Shown piece after piece: positions 8,106 through 16,445 of a stretch of DNA of 64,000 bases. This stretch comes from Pseudomonas chlororaphis subsp. aurantiaca (GTDB lineage Bacteria > Pseudomonadota > Gammaproteobacteria > Pseudomonadales > Pseudomonadaceae), in contig NZ_CP059162.1 in NCBI RefSeq assembly GCF_013466605.1, forward strand, positions 3,100,001-3,164,000. Reading direction: 5' to 3'. The position numbers and the translations under genes are program-made. Numbering within the stretch: position 1 is the stretch's first letter; the number at the start of each line of letters is the position of its first letter. The notes beneath the pieces were generated by a model that was given only the letters and a program-made list of their open reading frames with translations, was not told the origin of the DNA and ran no database searches.

Positions 8106-8570
8106 CTACTGGGGTGAAGTGTCTGTCACAACATCCTGACGTGCGTAACCGGCAACCCTGACGAAATCCGACAGATGCCAGATATCGCCGTTAGCGGCCC
8201 AGGTTCCATCCACCACGTCGTTTATCACGATGGAGGTCATCAGCACACGAGGATCTTCCGCGCTCAGGCAACCGGCAATTGCCTTATGCAGTACTGCGGC
8301 GTAGTGAGCCCGGCGCCCGGCATTCAATTCTCCGGCAGGAGCCAGTACCTGTATGTGGCAGGGTATGAATTGGTCGAAGTCGCTACGCCCACCACACATC
8401 CAGCGTGAATCAGGAACCTCATCGAGCATGACCCAACACAGAAGCCGCTGACGAGGATCATTGCCGAGCCCGGTGGCTTCTACTGCTGCGCAGTCAACAG
8501 CTGCCAGAAGTTGTTGAATGGTGCCTTCGCTCAGCACATTGGCGGGCAGTTTAATCGTGATGTTTGGCAT
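8106..8570 (-). CDS. Tautomerase-superfamily protein
   Basis: A 154-residue protein beginning MPNITIKLP, so Pro would be exposed as the catalytic N-terminal residue after Met removal, as in 4-oxalocrotonate tautomerase relatives. At roughly twice the length of a 4-OT subunit it resembles the fused-subunit groups (MSAD/cis-CaaD/MIF-like trimers). Its role is unknown. It lies divergent from the AraC-type gene at 8665, which may control it, and the interlocked repeat lies beyond its 3' end. Base composition here is AT-richer than in the secretion genes nearby. Confidence 0.7.
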   Translation of the reverse strand: MPNITIKLPANVLSEGTIQQLLAAVDCAAVEATGLGNDPRQRLLCWVMLDEVPDSRWMCGGRSDFDQFIPCHIQVLAPAGELNAGRRAHYAAVLHKAIAGCLSAEDPRVLMTSIVINDVVDGTWAANGDIWHLSDFVRVAGYARQDVVTDTSPQ

Positions 8571-8664
8571 AAATGGATGTTCCTGATGAGAGGGACACCA
8601 TTGAAGCGTTATCCGCTTTGAGGCGGAATTGGCTGATCAGACATCTTTCGTGCAGAATCGGCCA

Positions 8665-9624
8665 ATGAACGATTTTATTGTTGTTGTCCCCCCTGGGGCG
8701 TTTGCCTCCAGTGTCACGTTGTCCCTGGACATACTTTCAACTGCATCAAAGTTGGCGCCACGGCTAGGTTTGCCAGAGCCACGCTGGATTGTCTGCTCAA
8801 CAGTAGAGGGGCCCATTTCATTAGGTGGAGGTCTGAGTCTGCTCACGCAGAGCTTGACACTCCCGTCTGATGGACGAGCCTGCTGGATTCTTCCTGGGTT
8901 GGATGTTGATGATTCGGCTGAGTTGAAGTCGAGTTTGTTACAGCCTGAGATTGAATCAGTGCTGGCCGCTTTACGTCAGCATGTGGCCGCTGGTGGGACT
9001 GTTGCGGCGTCATGTTCAGCCGTATTTCTCTTGCACGCAGCTGGACTAACTGAAGGGAAGACGGTGACGACGACTTGGTGGCTGGCCGCCACATTGCGGC
9101 AGCTAGCGGCAGGTTGCTGTAACGTCGACCCGGACCGTATGGTGATTGAGGATGCTCCCCTGGTTACTGCGGGCGCAGCCTTGGGGCACACCGATTTATT
9201 GATGCACTTGATCGGCCAACGTTTTGGCCCGGAACTGGTCGCCGCAGTGGCCAAAGCGTTGCTTCTAAATCAGCGGCAGTTGCAATCACCCTTTATGGTG
9301 CCGGCGTTGATGGCACATGGTGAGCTGATTGCGGAGCTGATCGCTCATGTCGAGGAGTCGCTTCCAATGCCGGTGAGTGTTGATGCTCTGGCGGAAAAGA
9401 TGCGAATGAGTACACGAACGCTATCCAGGCGGGTATCCAAGGCTACAGGGCATGGGCCTTTGCACTTAATTCGAACTGTCCAGTTGAATAAGGCGCGAGC
9501 GCTACTGGAAAGTAGTCGATGCTCGGTGGAGTCTGTCGCCGAGCAAGTGGGTTTCAGCGATTCAACGGCTTTGCGCCGCCTCTTGAAGAAGCACTTGAAT
9601 GCGACCCCGAGACAACTGAGGTAA
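8665..9624 (+). CDS. GlxA-family AraC-type transcription regulator
   Basis: A 319-residue regulator with an N-terminal DJ-1/PfpI-like domain (about 1-190) and a C-terminal AraC double helix-turn-helix (about 220-318). The elbow AASCSAVFLLHAAGLTEG keeps the Cys typical of the class-I amidotransferase-like fold. The HTH region shows LAEKMRMSTRTLSRRVSKAT, then VAEQVGFSDSTALRRLLKKH. I chose ATG 8665; the longer frame would need a TTG at 8629. It is divergent from the tautomerase gene (8570), with only about 95 bp between them, so that gene is its most likely target. Confidence 0.85.
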   Translation: MNDFIVVVPPGAFASSVTLSLDILSTASKLAPRLGLPEPRWIVCSTVEGPISLGGGLSLLTQSLTLPSDGRACWILPGLDVDDSAELKSSLLQPEIESVLAALRQHVAAGGTVAASCSAVFLLHAAGLTEGKTVTTTWWLAATLRQLAAGCCNVDPDRMVIEDAPLVTAGAALGHTDLLMHLIGQRFGPELVAAVAKALLLNQRQLQSPFMVPALMAHGELIAELIAHVEESLPMPVSVDALAEKMRMSTRTLSRRVSKATGHGPLHLIRTVQLNKARALLESSRCSVESVAEQVGFSDSTALRRLLKKHLNATPRQLR

Positions 9625-10423
9625 TGCAACTCAACGGGCGAACGGGAGTTGCCGCACAAATGGGCAACCGTTTGAACATCCAGAGTGGTTGGCCTGATGC
9701 TTGTCGGTCGTTCAATTGGTATCGCGATGTCGACGCAGCCACTCATCGACGACCTCTCCGAGAGTCTGAGTCCAGTAATTCTGTCGTTCGTATTCATCAT
9801 CTTCCCAGTATTCGCCGTCCTTATCGGCGCCTGGTACGAAGGCACGCCCATCTCTCGACAGTTGATCCTCTATTCGCTGTTGCTGCTGGCAGGCTTTGCC
9901 ATCACCCAATTGCCGGTAGAACGGCTTCTTGGATGGGGCAGACAACCAATCTCTGGCCCGCAGCCCTGCGATCGAAATCAGCCGCTTGCGCATAGAAGTT
10001 CTGCCTCCCGCATACCTGTTATCCGCTGCGAGCACACCGCTGGTCATCGCAAGATCGACCGGCCAATCCAGTAACTAGACTAATCGGGATACCCCGGCGC
10101 GGCATGTACTGCACCTGTCGCTACCGACAATCGGATTTTCCTGGGCGAAGCAGGTGTGCGGCGCCCCTGTCGCGCGCCTGGAAGGCCTGTTCCGGCATCC
10201 CGCGGCGCCCCTGCAGCAGCCACTTCCCAGCTACCCACGATGGCGCCCAAAGCCCGTGCCAGAGCCCTCTGCTCTCCAGGCCGCGGGGCGCTTGCGCATG
10301 CTTGCGCGCCGGGCCGTTGCCGGGGCCATTCCGGGTGCCCGAGGCGATCCGGCCAATGGCAGCACGCCGCTGTCCGGCATGATCTAAGCTCCACAAAGGC
10401 TGGCCTTTCGAGCAGAGGTTTCA
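9625..10423. other. 800-bp stretch without a confident gene
   Basis: The first part (9685-10074) may hold a transporter fragment, described separately. From 10080 to 10423 there are only short overlapping open frames with no recognisable product. This part is the leader of the type I secretion operon. A short palindrome AAAGGC-TG-GCCTTT (10395-10408) lies just before the AGAGG ribosome binding site of the ABC gene. Confidence 0.5.
9685..10074 (+). pseudogene. Possible remnant of an EamA/DMT-type transporter (C-terminal end)
   Basis: The frame contains two hydrophobic helices separated by a short loop, SPVILSFVFIIFPVFAVLIG and then GTPISRQLILYSLLLLAGF. This spacing resembles the last two helices of EamA/DMT permeases (a PVFA motif, then a LILAG-type helix). 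No first half is present and the tail becomes unstructured, so it would be a fragment. The opposite strand carries a 93-codon frame (9712-9993) with a GGGAGG-type ribosome binding site, beginning MRKRLISIAG. That is the alternative reading; third-position GC favours the plus strand slightly. Confidence 0.3.
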
Positions 10424-12199
10424 ATGCAAAGCCCACCTGAAAACAGTCTGAAAAATGCGTTGAAGGTCTGTCGAGACAGCTTTGTTTTCGTCGGTTTTTT
10501 CAGTTTCTTCATCAATGCGCTGATGCTCGTCCCGACCTTCTACATGCTCCAGGTGTATGGGCGGGTGATGACCAGCGGCAGCCTGACCACCCTGGCCATG
10601 CTGACGCTGATCATGACCGGGCTGGTGATCACCCTCGGCTCCCTGGAATGGGTGCGTTCGCGCATCATGGTGCGGGTCAGTACCCGGCTGGATGTGCTGC
10701 TCGGTCGCCAGGTCTACAAGGCCAGTTTCAAACGGGCCCTGGACAGTGGCGGCATGGATGCCTCGGCCCAGTCGCTCAACGACCTGACGGGCTTGCGGCA
10801 GTTTCTTTCCAGCAGCGGCCTGTTCGCCTTTTTCGACGCTCCCTGGTTGCCGATCTATATCGCGGTGATGTTCCTGTTCCACCCCTGGTTCGGCTGGGTC
10901 GCGACGGGCAGCGCGCTGTTGTTGATAGTGCTCGCCTTCGTCAACGAGAAGCTCACGGGGCCGGTGTTGGCCGAGGCCAACAAGGAGTACATCGGCGCGA
11001 CCCTCCATACCACCAAGAACCTGCGCAACGCCGAAGTCATCGAGTCCATGGGCATGCTGGAAACCCTGATGGATCGCTGGGGGCGCCGGCAAAGAAGCGT
11101 TCTGCTGCTGCAATCGCTGGCGAGCGACCGGGGCGGCATGGTCACGACGCTTTCGCGGACTTTCCGTCTGCTGGTGCAATCGCTGGTGCTGGGCCTGGGG
11201 GCCTACCTGGCGGTGGACCATCAGGTGGGGGCCGGCCTGGTGTTCGCCGGGGCCGTGCTGCTGGGGCGGGCACTGGCGCCCATCGACCTGATGATCGGCA
11301 GCTGGAAAGGCTTTATCGCCGCCCGTTCGCAGTACAACCGCCTGAACGACATCCTCGGCAAACAGCAGGCGCAACCCGAGCGCCTGTCCTTGCCCGCGCC
11401 CGAGGGCAACGTGCAGGTCGAGAACCTGATTGTCGCGGCACCTGGCTCGAGTACCCCGATCCTCAAGAACATCAGCTTCAGCGTACCGGCCGGTTGCGTG
11501 GTGGGCATCATCGGCCCGAGCGCCTCGGGCAAGTCGACCCTGGCCCGGGCGCTGATCGGCGTCTGGCCGCCGCAGCATGGGGTGGTCCGGCTCGATGGCG
11601 CGGACATCAGCACCTGGGACAAGCATGAGCTTGGCCCGTATATCGGTTACCTGCCCCAGGACATCGAGCTGTTCGAGGGCAGCATCGGCGAGAACATTGC
11701 CCGCTTCGCCGAGATCGATTCGGCGAAGGTCATCCAGGCCGCGAGGACCGCTGGCGTCCACGAAATGATCCTGCTGTTGCCCGATGGCTATGACACCGTC
11801 ATCGGCAGCGAGGGCGTCATGCTCTCGGCAGGGCAGCGCCAGCGCATCGGCCTGGCCCGCGCGCTGTACGGCAACCCGCGGCTGATCATTCTCGACGAGC
11901 CCAATTCCAATCTGGACGAGGTCGGCGATCGCGCGCTGGCGGCCGCCATCCAGCAGATCAAGCACACCGGCGCGACCCTGTTCGTGATTACCCACCGCAC
12001 CAACATTGTGTCGCAACTCGACCGGCTGCTGGTGATGAAAGCCGGGATGGTCGGCCTCTACGGGCCGCGCGAGGAAGTGCTGGCCGAACTCAGCGGGCAG
12101 CAACCGCCGGTCCCGAAACATGCCGGGCCAGTACCGGTGGTGACCAACGTGGCGTCGATCGATGCCCGTAAGGACGATGGCGGTGAATCCTATGCCTGA
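10424..12199 (+). CDS. Type I secretion ABC transporter (PrtD/HasD-type permease-ATPase)
   Basis: A 591-residue fused permease-ATPase. A six-helix ABC membrane domain covers about 20-300. The ATPase follows, with Walker A GPSASGKST near residue 366, signature LSAGQRQRIGLARAL near 468 and Walker B LIILDEP near 488. There is no C39 or C39-like N-terminal domain, which places it with the PrtD/AprD/HasD group. It energises export straight across both membranes. It heads an operon with the fusion protein and the outer-membrane channel. The large repeat proteins at 16446-32326 are the obvious substrates because no other candidate is encoded nearby. Confidence 0.93.
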   Translation: MQSPPENSLKNALKVCRDSFVFVGFFSFFINALMLVPTFYMLQVYGRVMTSGSLTTLAMLTLIMTGLVITLGSLEWVRSRIMVRVSTRLDVLLGRQVYKASFKRALDSGGMDASAQSLNDLTGLRQFLSSSGLFAFFDAPWLPIYIAVMFLFHPWFGWVATGSALLLIVLAFVNEKLTGPVLAEANKEYIGATLHTTKNLRNAEVIESMGMLETLMDRWGRRQRSVLLLQSLASDRGGMVTTLSRTFRLLVQSLVLGLGAYLAVDHQVGAGLVFAGAVLLGRALAPIDLMIGSWKGFIAARSQYNRLNDILGKQQAQPERLSLPAPEGNVQVENLIVAAPGSSTPILKNISFSVPAGCVVGIIGPSASGKSTLARALIGVWPPQHGVVRLDGADISTWDKHELGPYIGYLPQDIELFEGSIGENIARFAEIDSAKVIQAARTAGVHEMILLLPDGYDTVIGSEGVMLSAGQRQRIGLARALYGNPRLIILDEPNSNLDEVGDRALAAAIQQIKHTGATLFVITHRTNIVSQLDRLLVMKAGMVGLYGPREEVLAELSGQQPPVPKHAGPVPVVTNVASIDARKDDGGESYA

Positions 12200-13505
12200 T
12201 CGTCAAATCGAAAGCTCCTCCGACCTGCCGGTGTCCGATCGCAAGGCCCACCGCCTGGGCATGGGCATCGTCGGCGTGACCTTCGGCCTGTTCGGCACCT
12301 GGGCGGCGCTCGCGCCCCTGGATGGCGCCGCTTACGCGCCGGGGGTGGTCACCGTGCAGACTTACCGCAAGACGGTCCAGCACCTGGAAGGCGGCATCGT
12401 CAAATCGGTGTTGGCCCACGATGGCGACATCGTCAAGCAGGATGATCCGCTGATCATCCTCGACGATACCCAGCTGCGCTCCGAATACGAGGCGACCCAA
12501 GGCCTGCTGGTCGCGGCCAGGGCCATGGAGTCGAGGCTGATTGCCGAGCGCGACGGGTTGCCGGCGATCGACTTTGGGGCGATGCCCGAATCCGCCAGTG
12601 TGCGAGGAGAGGAAGCGCGCCAGGGCGAGACCCAGGTATTCAACGCGCGGCGCGGCTCGCGGCTGGGCCAGATCTCGGTGCTGCGCGAGCGCATCGGCCA
12701 ATTGCACCAGCAGATCAAGGGCCTGGAGTCGATGATCGCGGTCAAGGTGCGCCTGGAGAAATCCTACAGCGGTGAAATCGGTGAGTTGACCGAGTTGCTC
12801 AAGCAGGGGTTCGTCGACAAGCAACGCTTGCTCGAGCAGGACCGCAAGCTGGGGATGCTCAGGTCGGAGGTGGCCGATCACCGTTCCACCATCGACAAGA
12901 CCCGTCTGCAGATCAACGAAACCCAGCTGCAGATCCTCCAGGTCGACAAGGATTTCAATTCCGACGTGGCCAAGCAGCTGGCCGAGGTGCAGACCAAGAT
13001 CTACGACCTGCAAGAGAAGAACTCGGCCCTGGAAGACCGCCTCAGCCGGATCGTCATCCGTGCCCCCGACGCGGGCATGGTGATCGGCATGACCGTGCAC
13101 ACCATCGGTGGTGTCGTGCGTTCGGCGACGCCCTTGCTGGACATCGTGCCCTCGGTCTCGGAACTGGTCATAGAGGCCCAGGTGGCGCCGGTGGACATCG
13201 ACCGTATCGCCATTGGCAAGCGCGCCGATATCCGTTTCGGCGCGTTCAACAGCTCGACCACGCCGGTGATCGAAGGCGAGGTCAGCAGCGTCTCCGCCGA
13301 CCGCCTGACCAACGAAAAGACCGGGACCGCCTATTACCTGGCGCGGGTCCGGGTCACCGAGCATGGGGTGCGCACCTTGGGTGAGCGCAAGTTGTTGCCG
13401 GGGATGCCGGCGGACGTGTTGATCGTCACCGGGCAGCGCACGCTGTTGCAGTACCTGATGCAGCCGGCCCGGGATGTGATGTCTCAATCAATGATCGAGG
13501 AGTGA
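12192..13505 (+). CDS. Type I secretion membrane fusion protein (HlyD/PrtE family)
   Basis: About 437 residues: a short cytoplasmic N-terminus, one membrane helix (about 20-42), a split lipoyl domain (VQHLEGGIVKSVLAHDGDIV, with the second half near IVIRAPDAGMVIG), a long coiled-coil hairpin (about 100-285) and a C-terminal beta-barrel. ATG 12192 overlaps the ABC gene by 8 bases after GGTGA; in-frame ATGs at 12162 and 12177 are alternatives. It bridges the inner-membrane ABC protein and the TolC-like channel across the periplasm. Confidence 0.92.
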   Translation: MPDRQIESSSDLPVSDRKAHRLGMGIVGVTFGLFGTWAALAPLDGAAYAPGVVTVQTYRKTVQHLEGGIVKSVLAHDGDIVKQDDPLIILDDTQLRSEYEATQGLLVAARAMESRLIAERDGLPAIDFGAMPESASVRGEEARQGETQVFNARRGSRLGQISVLRERIGQLHQQIKGLESMIAVKVRLEKSYSGEIGELTELLKQGFVDKQRLLEQDRKLGMLRSEVADHRSTIDKTRLQINETQLQILQVDKDFNSDVAKQLAEVQTKIYDLQEKNSALEDRLSRIVIRAPDAGMVIGMTVHTIGGVVRSATPLLDIVPSVSELVIEAQVAPVDIDRIAIGKRADIRFGAFNSSTTPVIEGEVSSVSADRLTNEKTGTAYYLARVRVTEHGVRTLGERKLLPGMPADVLIVTGQRTLLQYLMQPARDVMSQSMIEE

Positions 13506-13508
13506 CCC

Positions 13509-14906
13509 GTGGGAGCGCCGTCAGTTCTGCTAGCGAGTGCATTCATGCTTGCGGCGGGGGCCGCCTTGGCGCAAACCGCTGCGGTAACGTCGACCGGGGT
13601 CAGCGCCTCGACCTATTCCACCGACCTCATGCAGTTGTATCGCGAGGCGCGGCTGGAAGATCCACAGGTACTGGCCTCTTTTGCGCAAGCGCAGGCCGGC
13701 AAGGAGCATCAACGCGAGGCGCTGGGGGCGCTGTTGCCGCAACTGTCGCTGAATGCCGGGAGAAACCGGATCCACCAGGAAAACGACCTGATACAGGAGC
13801 GCAGCTACGATAGCGAAAGCTACAGCCTGGTGCTGCGCCAGTACCTCTACAACAAGGCCGCGTGGGAGAACTACCAGAAGTTCAAGAGCCTGGCCAAGCA
13901 GTCCGAATCCGAGGCGCTGGACGCCCAGGCCGAGGCCACGGTGGAGCTGGCGCGGCGTTACTTCACCGCGCTGGCGGCCGAGGATGAGCTGGAACTGGTG
14001 AGGGCGGAGCGGCGAACCACGCAAAAGAGCCTGGACCGGGTTAATGCGTTGTACGAAAAGCAGTTGGCGATGATTACCGACCAGCTCGACCTCAAGGCCC
14101 GGGTGGACCTGCTCGCGGCCCAGGAACTGGATGCCCGCAACCAGGCCCGTATCAGTCGCGAGGCGCTGGCGGAGCTCGTCGGCCGGCCGGTCAAGGAGAA
14201 GCTCAACCGGATTCGCAACGACGCGCAACTGCGTGTTTCGGCGCAGAGCCTGGAGTCCTGGGTGCGCGAGGGCATGGAGCTGAACCCGACGCTCAAGGCC
14301 AGCGAGAGCGGCGCCGAAGCCGCGAACGCAGCATTGCGCAGCGGCAAGGGCGGGCACTATCCGACGGTGAGCCTGAACCTCAGCGCGCAGCAGACCAACG
14401 AGGGTTACAACAACACCCTGACGCCACGCACCGACAGCTATGTCGCCGGCATCGGCGTCCAGGTGCCGCTGTACAGCGGCGGCTCGACCTCGGCGCGGGT
14501 CCGTGGGCTCTACCAGGACCAACTGGTCGCCGAGCAGCAGCTGGAAGCGATCCGGCGCCGGGTGGTCAAGGAGATCACCAGCGCCTACCTGACCGCCAAT
14601 TCGAACGGCGAAAAGATCGACGCCAGCCGTTCGGCCCTGGCCTCGGCTCAGCTGTCCAGGGTGGCGGCGGAGAAGGGGCTGAGCTACGGCATGGTCAATG
14701 CCGTCGATGTACTGACCAGCGTGCGCAACGAGTTTCGCGCCCGGCGCGACCTGCTCAAGACGCAGTACGAGTTCCTCAGCAACGTCTTCACCCTCAATCG
14801 CTGGGCGGGCAAACCGCCGGTGGAAAGTGTCGAGAATGTGAATGCCTGGCTCAGCCCCGGTAGCGCCGGCCAGGCCATGGGCGTTGGCATCGAGGACCAG
14901 GAGTAA
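13509..14906 (+). CDS. TolC-family outer-membrane channel of the type I system
   Basis: A 465-residue outer-membrane efflux protein of the TolC/PrtF class. The start is GTG 13509, preceded by AGGAG (13498-13502), three bases after the fusion-protein stop. The signal peptide ends near AGAALAQ (about residue 22). Two internally similar halves of long helices and beta strands are visible, with LYRQYLYNK-like and GVQVPLYSGGSTSARV strand regions typical of the barrel and tunnel. It forms the exit duct for the exported proteins. It is last in the operon, and no clear U-tract terminator follows. Confidence 0.92.
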   Translation: MGAPSVLLASAFMLAAGAALAQTAAVTSTGVSASTYSTDLMQLYREARLEDPQVLASFAQAQAGKEHQREALGALLPQLSLNAGRNRIHQENDLIQERSYDSESYSLVLRQYLYNKAAWENYQKFKSLAKQSESEALDAQAEATVELARRYFTALAAEDELELVRAERRTTQKSLDRVNALYEKQLAMITDQLDLKARVDLLAAQELDARNQARISREALAELVGRPVKEKLNRIRNDAQLRVSAQSLESWVREGMELNPTLKASESGAEAANAALRSGKGGHYPTVSLNLSAQQTNEGYNNTLTPRTDSYVAGIGVQVPLYSGGSTSARVRGLYQDQLVAEQQLEAIRRRVVKEITSAYLTANSNGEKIDASRSALASAQLSRVAAEKGLSYGMVNAVDVLTSVRNEFRARRDLLKTQYEFLSNVFTLNRWAGKPPVESVENVNAWLSPGSAGQAMGVGIEDQE

Positions 14907-15479
14907 AACACCGGAGTTCTGTCCCGGCTGACGAATCGCTTGCGCAGGGGATTGGCGTTGAGCCGCTGATTTCATGGCATTGCCGGCTTCGTCGATAAAT
15001 TGACGCTCTCATTACGTACTGACTTATCCGTGCGCCACTCGTCTGTTAATTGACGAGGCTGGTCGGATCCGACTCTGCCCACGGGTCACCCGTAGCTAGC
15101 CTAAGACCTTGATTTGCGGGGGGCAGGGCGCCTCGGGGGCGCATCGACCACGTGACCCGCACCCGGCCTGAGCCGAAGACCGACGGATGGGTTGGCAGGC
15201 AGCACAGTGGGCTGGCCTAGACTCAGTTGAGGGCTCGCGGATGCCCTGCAGCACATGCAAGCTATTGATAGTTATTCTTATTTATGCGGTTTCAATAACG
15301 TTGCCCGGCTTCGGGAAATCTCCGCAATGTCTGCCTGTACCCCGGGTCGCCAAGACCCGGGCGGGCACTTCCAGAGCCTGTCGGCGCTCGCATCCGTCCT
15401 TCAAGAGCGAGTGGCCGATCAAGGAAGGCCAACGCGTATGAAGGTCATGGTTCGTTTTTCAAGGGGAGGCAGGAAGATC
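14907..15479. other. 573-bp gap between the T1SS operon and the LuxR-type regulator
   Basis: No gene is seen. The gap holds two similar dyads 50 bp apart (14991-15005 and 15041-15055), a 13-bp palindrome ACGGGT-C-ACCCGT (15081-15093), and an AT-rich segment at 15261-15300. That segment carries an inverted pair GTTATT (15271-15276) and AATAAC (15294-15299) and could be the promoter region of the regulator. Confidence 0.55.
14991..15055. promoter_or_regulatory. Tandem operator-like dyads (GTC-N9-GAC), 50 bp apart
   Basis: GTCGATAAATTGACG (14991-15005) and GTCTGTTAATTGACG (15041-15055) match at 12 of 15 positions. Both have the form GTC, then an A/T-rich spacer, then GACG. Their starts are exactly 50 bp apart, close to five helical turns, as expected for paired protein-binding sites. 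The binding protein is not known; the regulator at 15480 is one candidate. Confidence 0.4.
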
Positions 15480-16196
15480 ATGCCAGACCAGAAAAAAACG
15501 ATACGCGTGATGCTGATCGATTGCCGTCCCCTCGTTCTTATGGGGCTTCATGATTTGATCAATGCGAGGAAGCCCCGGATGGAAGTGAGTGGCCAGGCCA
15601 CCACCTACACGACGGCGCTGGACCTTGCCGATCAGCTGCGTCCCAATGTGATTTTTTTCAGTTTCTTTCCGGATGCGCTGAACCCCCTGGAGGTCGTCGC
15701 GGGCCTGACCCGCCGCCCGGATATCAAACTGCTGGTGCTCAAGGGCCTGTACGAATCCGTCCCGGTTGCCCAGGCGATCGAGGCGGGCGCGCGCGGCATC
15801 GTGCTGGCGGAAGACCCGACGGAATCGATCGTCCGGGCCATCATCAAGGTCCACCATTACGACGTCGGACTGGACAGGGCCTGGTCCGGCGGGCTTTCCG
15901 GCTATGCCGCGACCCGGCACATACCCTTGCGATGCAACCTGGAGCAGGCGAAACAGGCGCGGCTGACGCTGCGCGAGCGGGAACTGATTCGCGCCATCGT
16001 CGGCGACCCGTCCGCCAAGTACATGAGCATCGCCGAGCGCCTGGGCATCAGTGAGCACACCGTGCACAACCACCTCAGCAACATCTATCAGAAGCTCAAC
16101 CTGATCAACCGCATCGACTTGTTGATGTATGCGCTCAAGCACGGGCTCACCGACGACGAAGAGCCGCCCGACTCCACATGGGTGGAACTGGAGTGA
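15480..16196 (+). CDS. LuxR-type regulator with degenerate receiver domain
   Basis: A 238-residue response-regulator-like protein. ATG 15480 follows GGAGGCAGGAAG. Residues about 8-125 have the receiver fold but lack its chemistry. The phospho-acceptor position aligns with Ser61 (VIFFSFFPD in place of the usual VVLLDINMP), one acidic-pocket residue is replaced (D14-C15), and the conserved Lys aligns with Ala110 (GIVLAEDP). Residues about 168-228 are a LuxR helix-turn-helix (LTLRERELIRAI, AERLGISEHTVHNHLSNIY). It is probably phosphorylation-independent. It lies between the exporter operon and its convergent putative cargo genes, which suggests it controls them. Confidence 0.88.
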   Translation: MPDQKKTIRVMLIDCRPLVLMGLHDLINARKPRMEVSGQATTYTTALDLADQLRPNVIFFSFFPDALNPLEVVAGLTRRPDIKLLVLKGLYESVPVAQAIEAGARGIVLAEDPTESIVRAIIKVHHYDVGLDRAWSGGLSGYAATRHIPLRCNLEQAKQARLTLRERELIRAIVGDPSAKYMSIAERLGISEHTVHNHLSNIYQKLNLINRIDLLMYALKHGLTDDEEPPDSTWVELE

Positions 16197-16387
16197 GCTG
16201 ATCAAGACAAGGCAGCCCGGTGGTTGTCCTTGTCGCAGTTCTTGTCGTCGGCCTGGGTGTCCAGGCCGAGGCTGATACCGTGCTCATTGTTTCCTGCCCC
16301 CATGAATCCGCAGGCATGCCGTCGCGCTCTTTGCGCTGCCTGGGCATTTGCCGCGGATACGATCGAGGACTTTCGGACGGTAGCGGC

Positions 16388-16426
16388 AAAAAAAAAGCGA
16401 GGGTGGTTTCCAGGCCACCCTCGCTT
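16388..16426 (-). terminator. Intrinsic terminator of the largest repeat protein gene
   Basis: A 12-bp stem (16395-16406 with 16415-16426, core GCGAGGGTGG) has an 8-base loop. On the minus strand it is followed by a run of T (A-tract 16388-16396). It starts about 20 bases after the stop codon at 16446. Nearly the same terminator follows both paralogues. Confidence 0.9.
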
Positions 16427-16445
16427 GGGTTTGACGCGCGAGGTT

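Noticed and set aside
10080..10423. Several overlapping 77-118-codon frames in the T1SS leader
   Set aside because: All are compositional, with no family resemblance or start signals.
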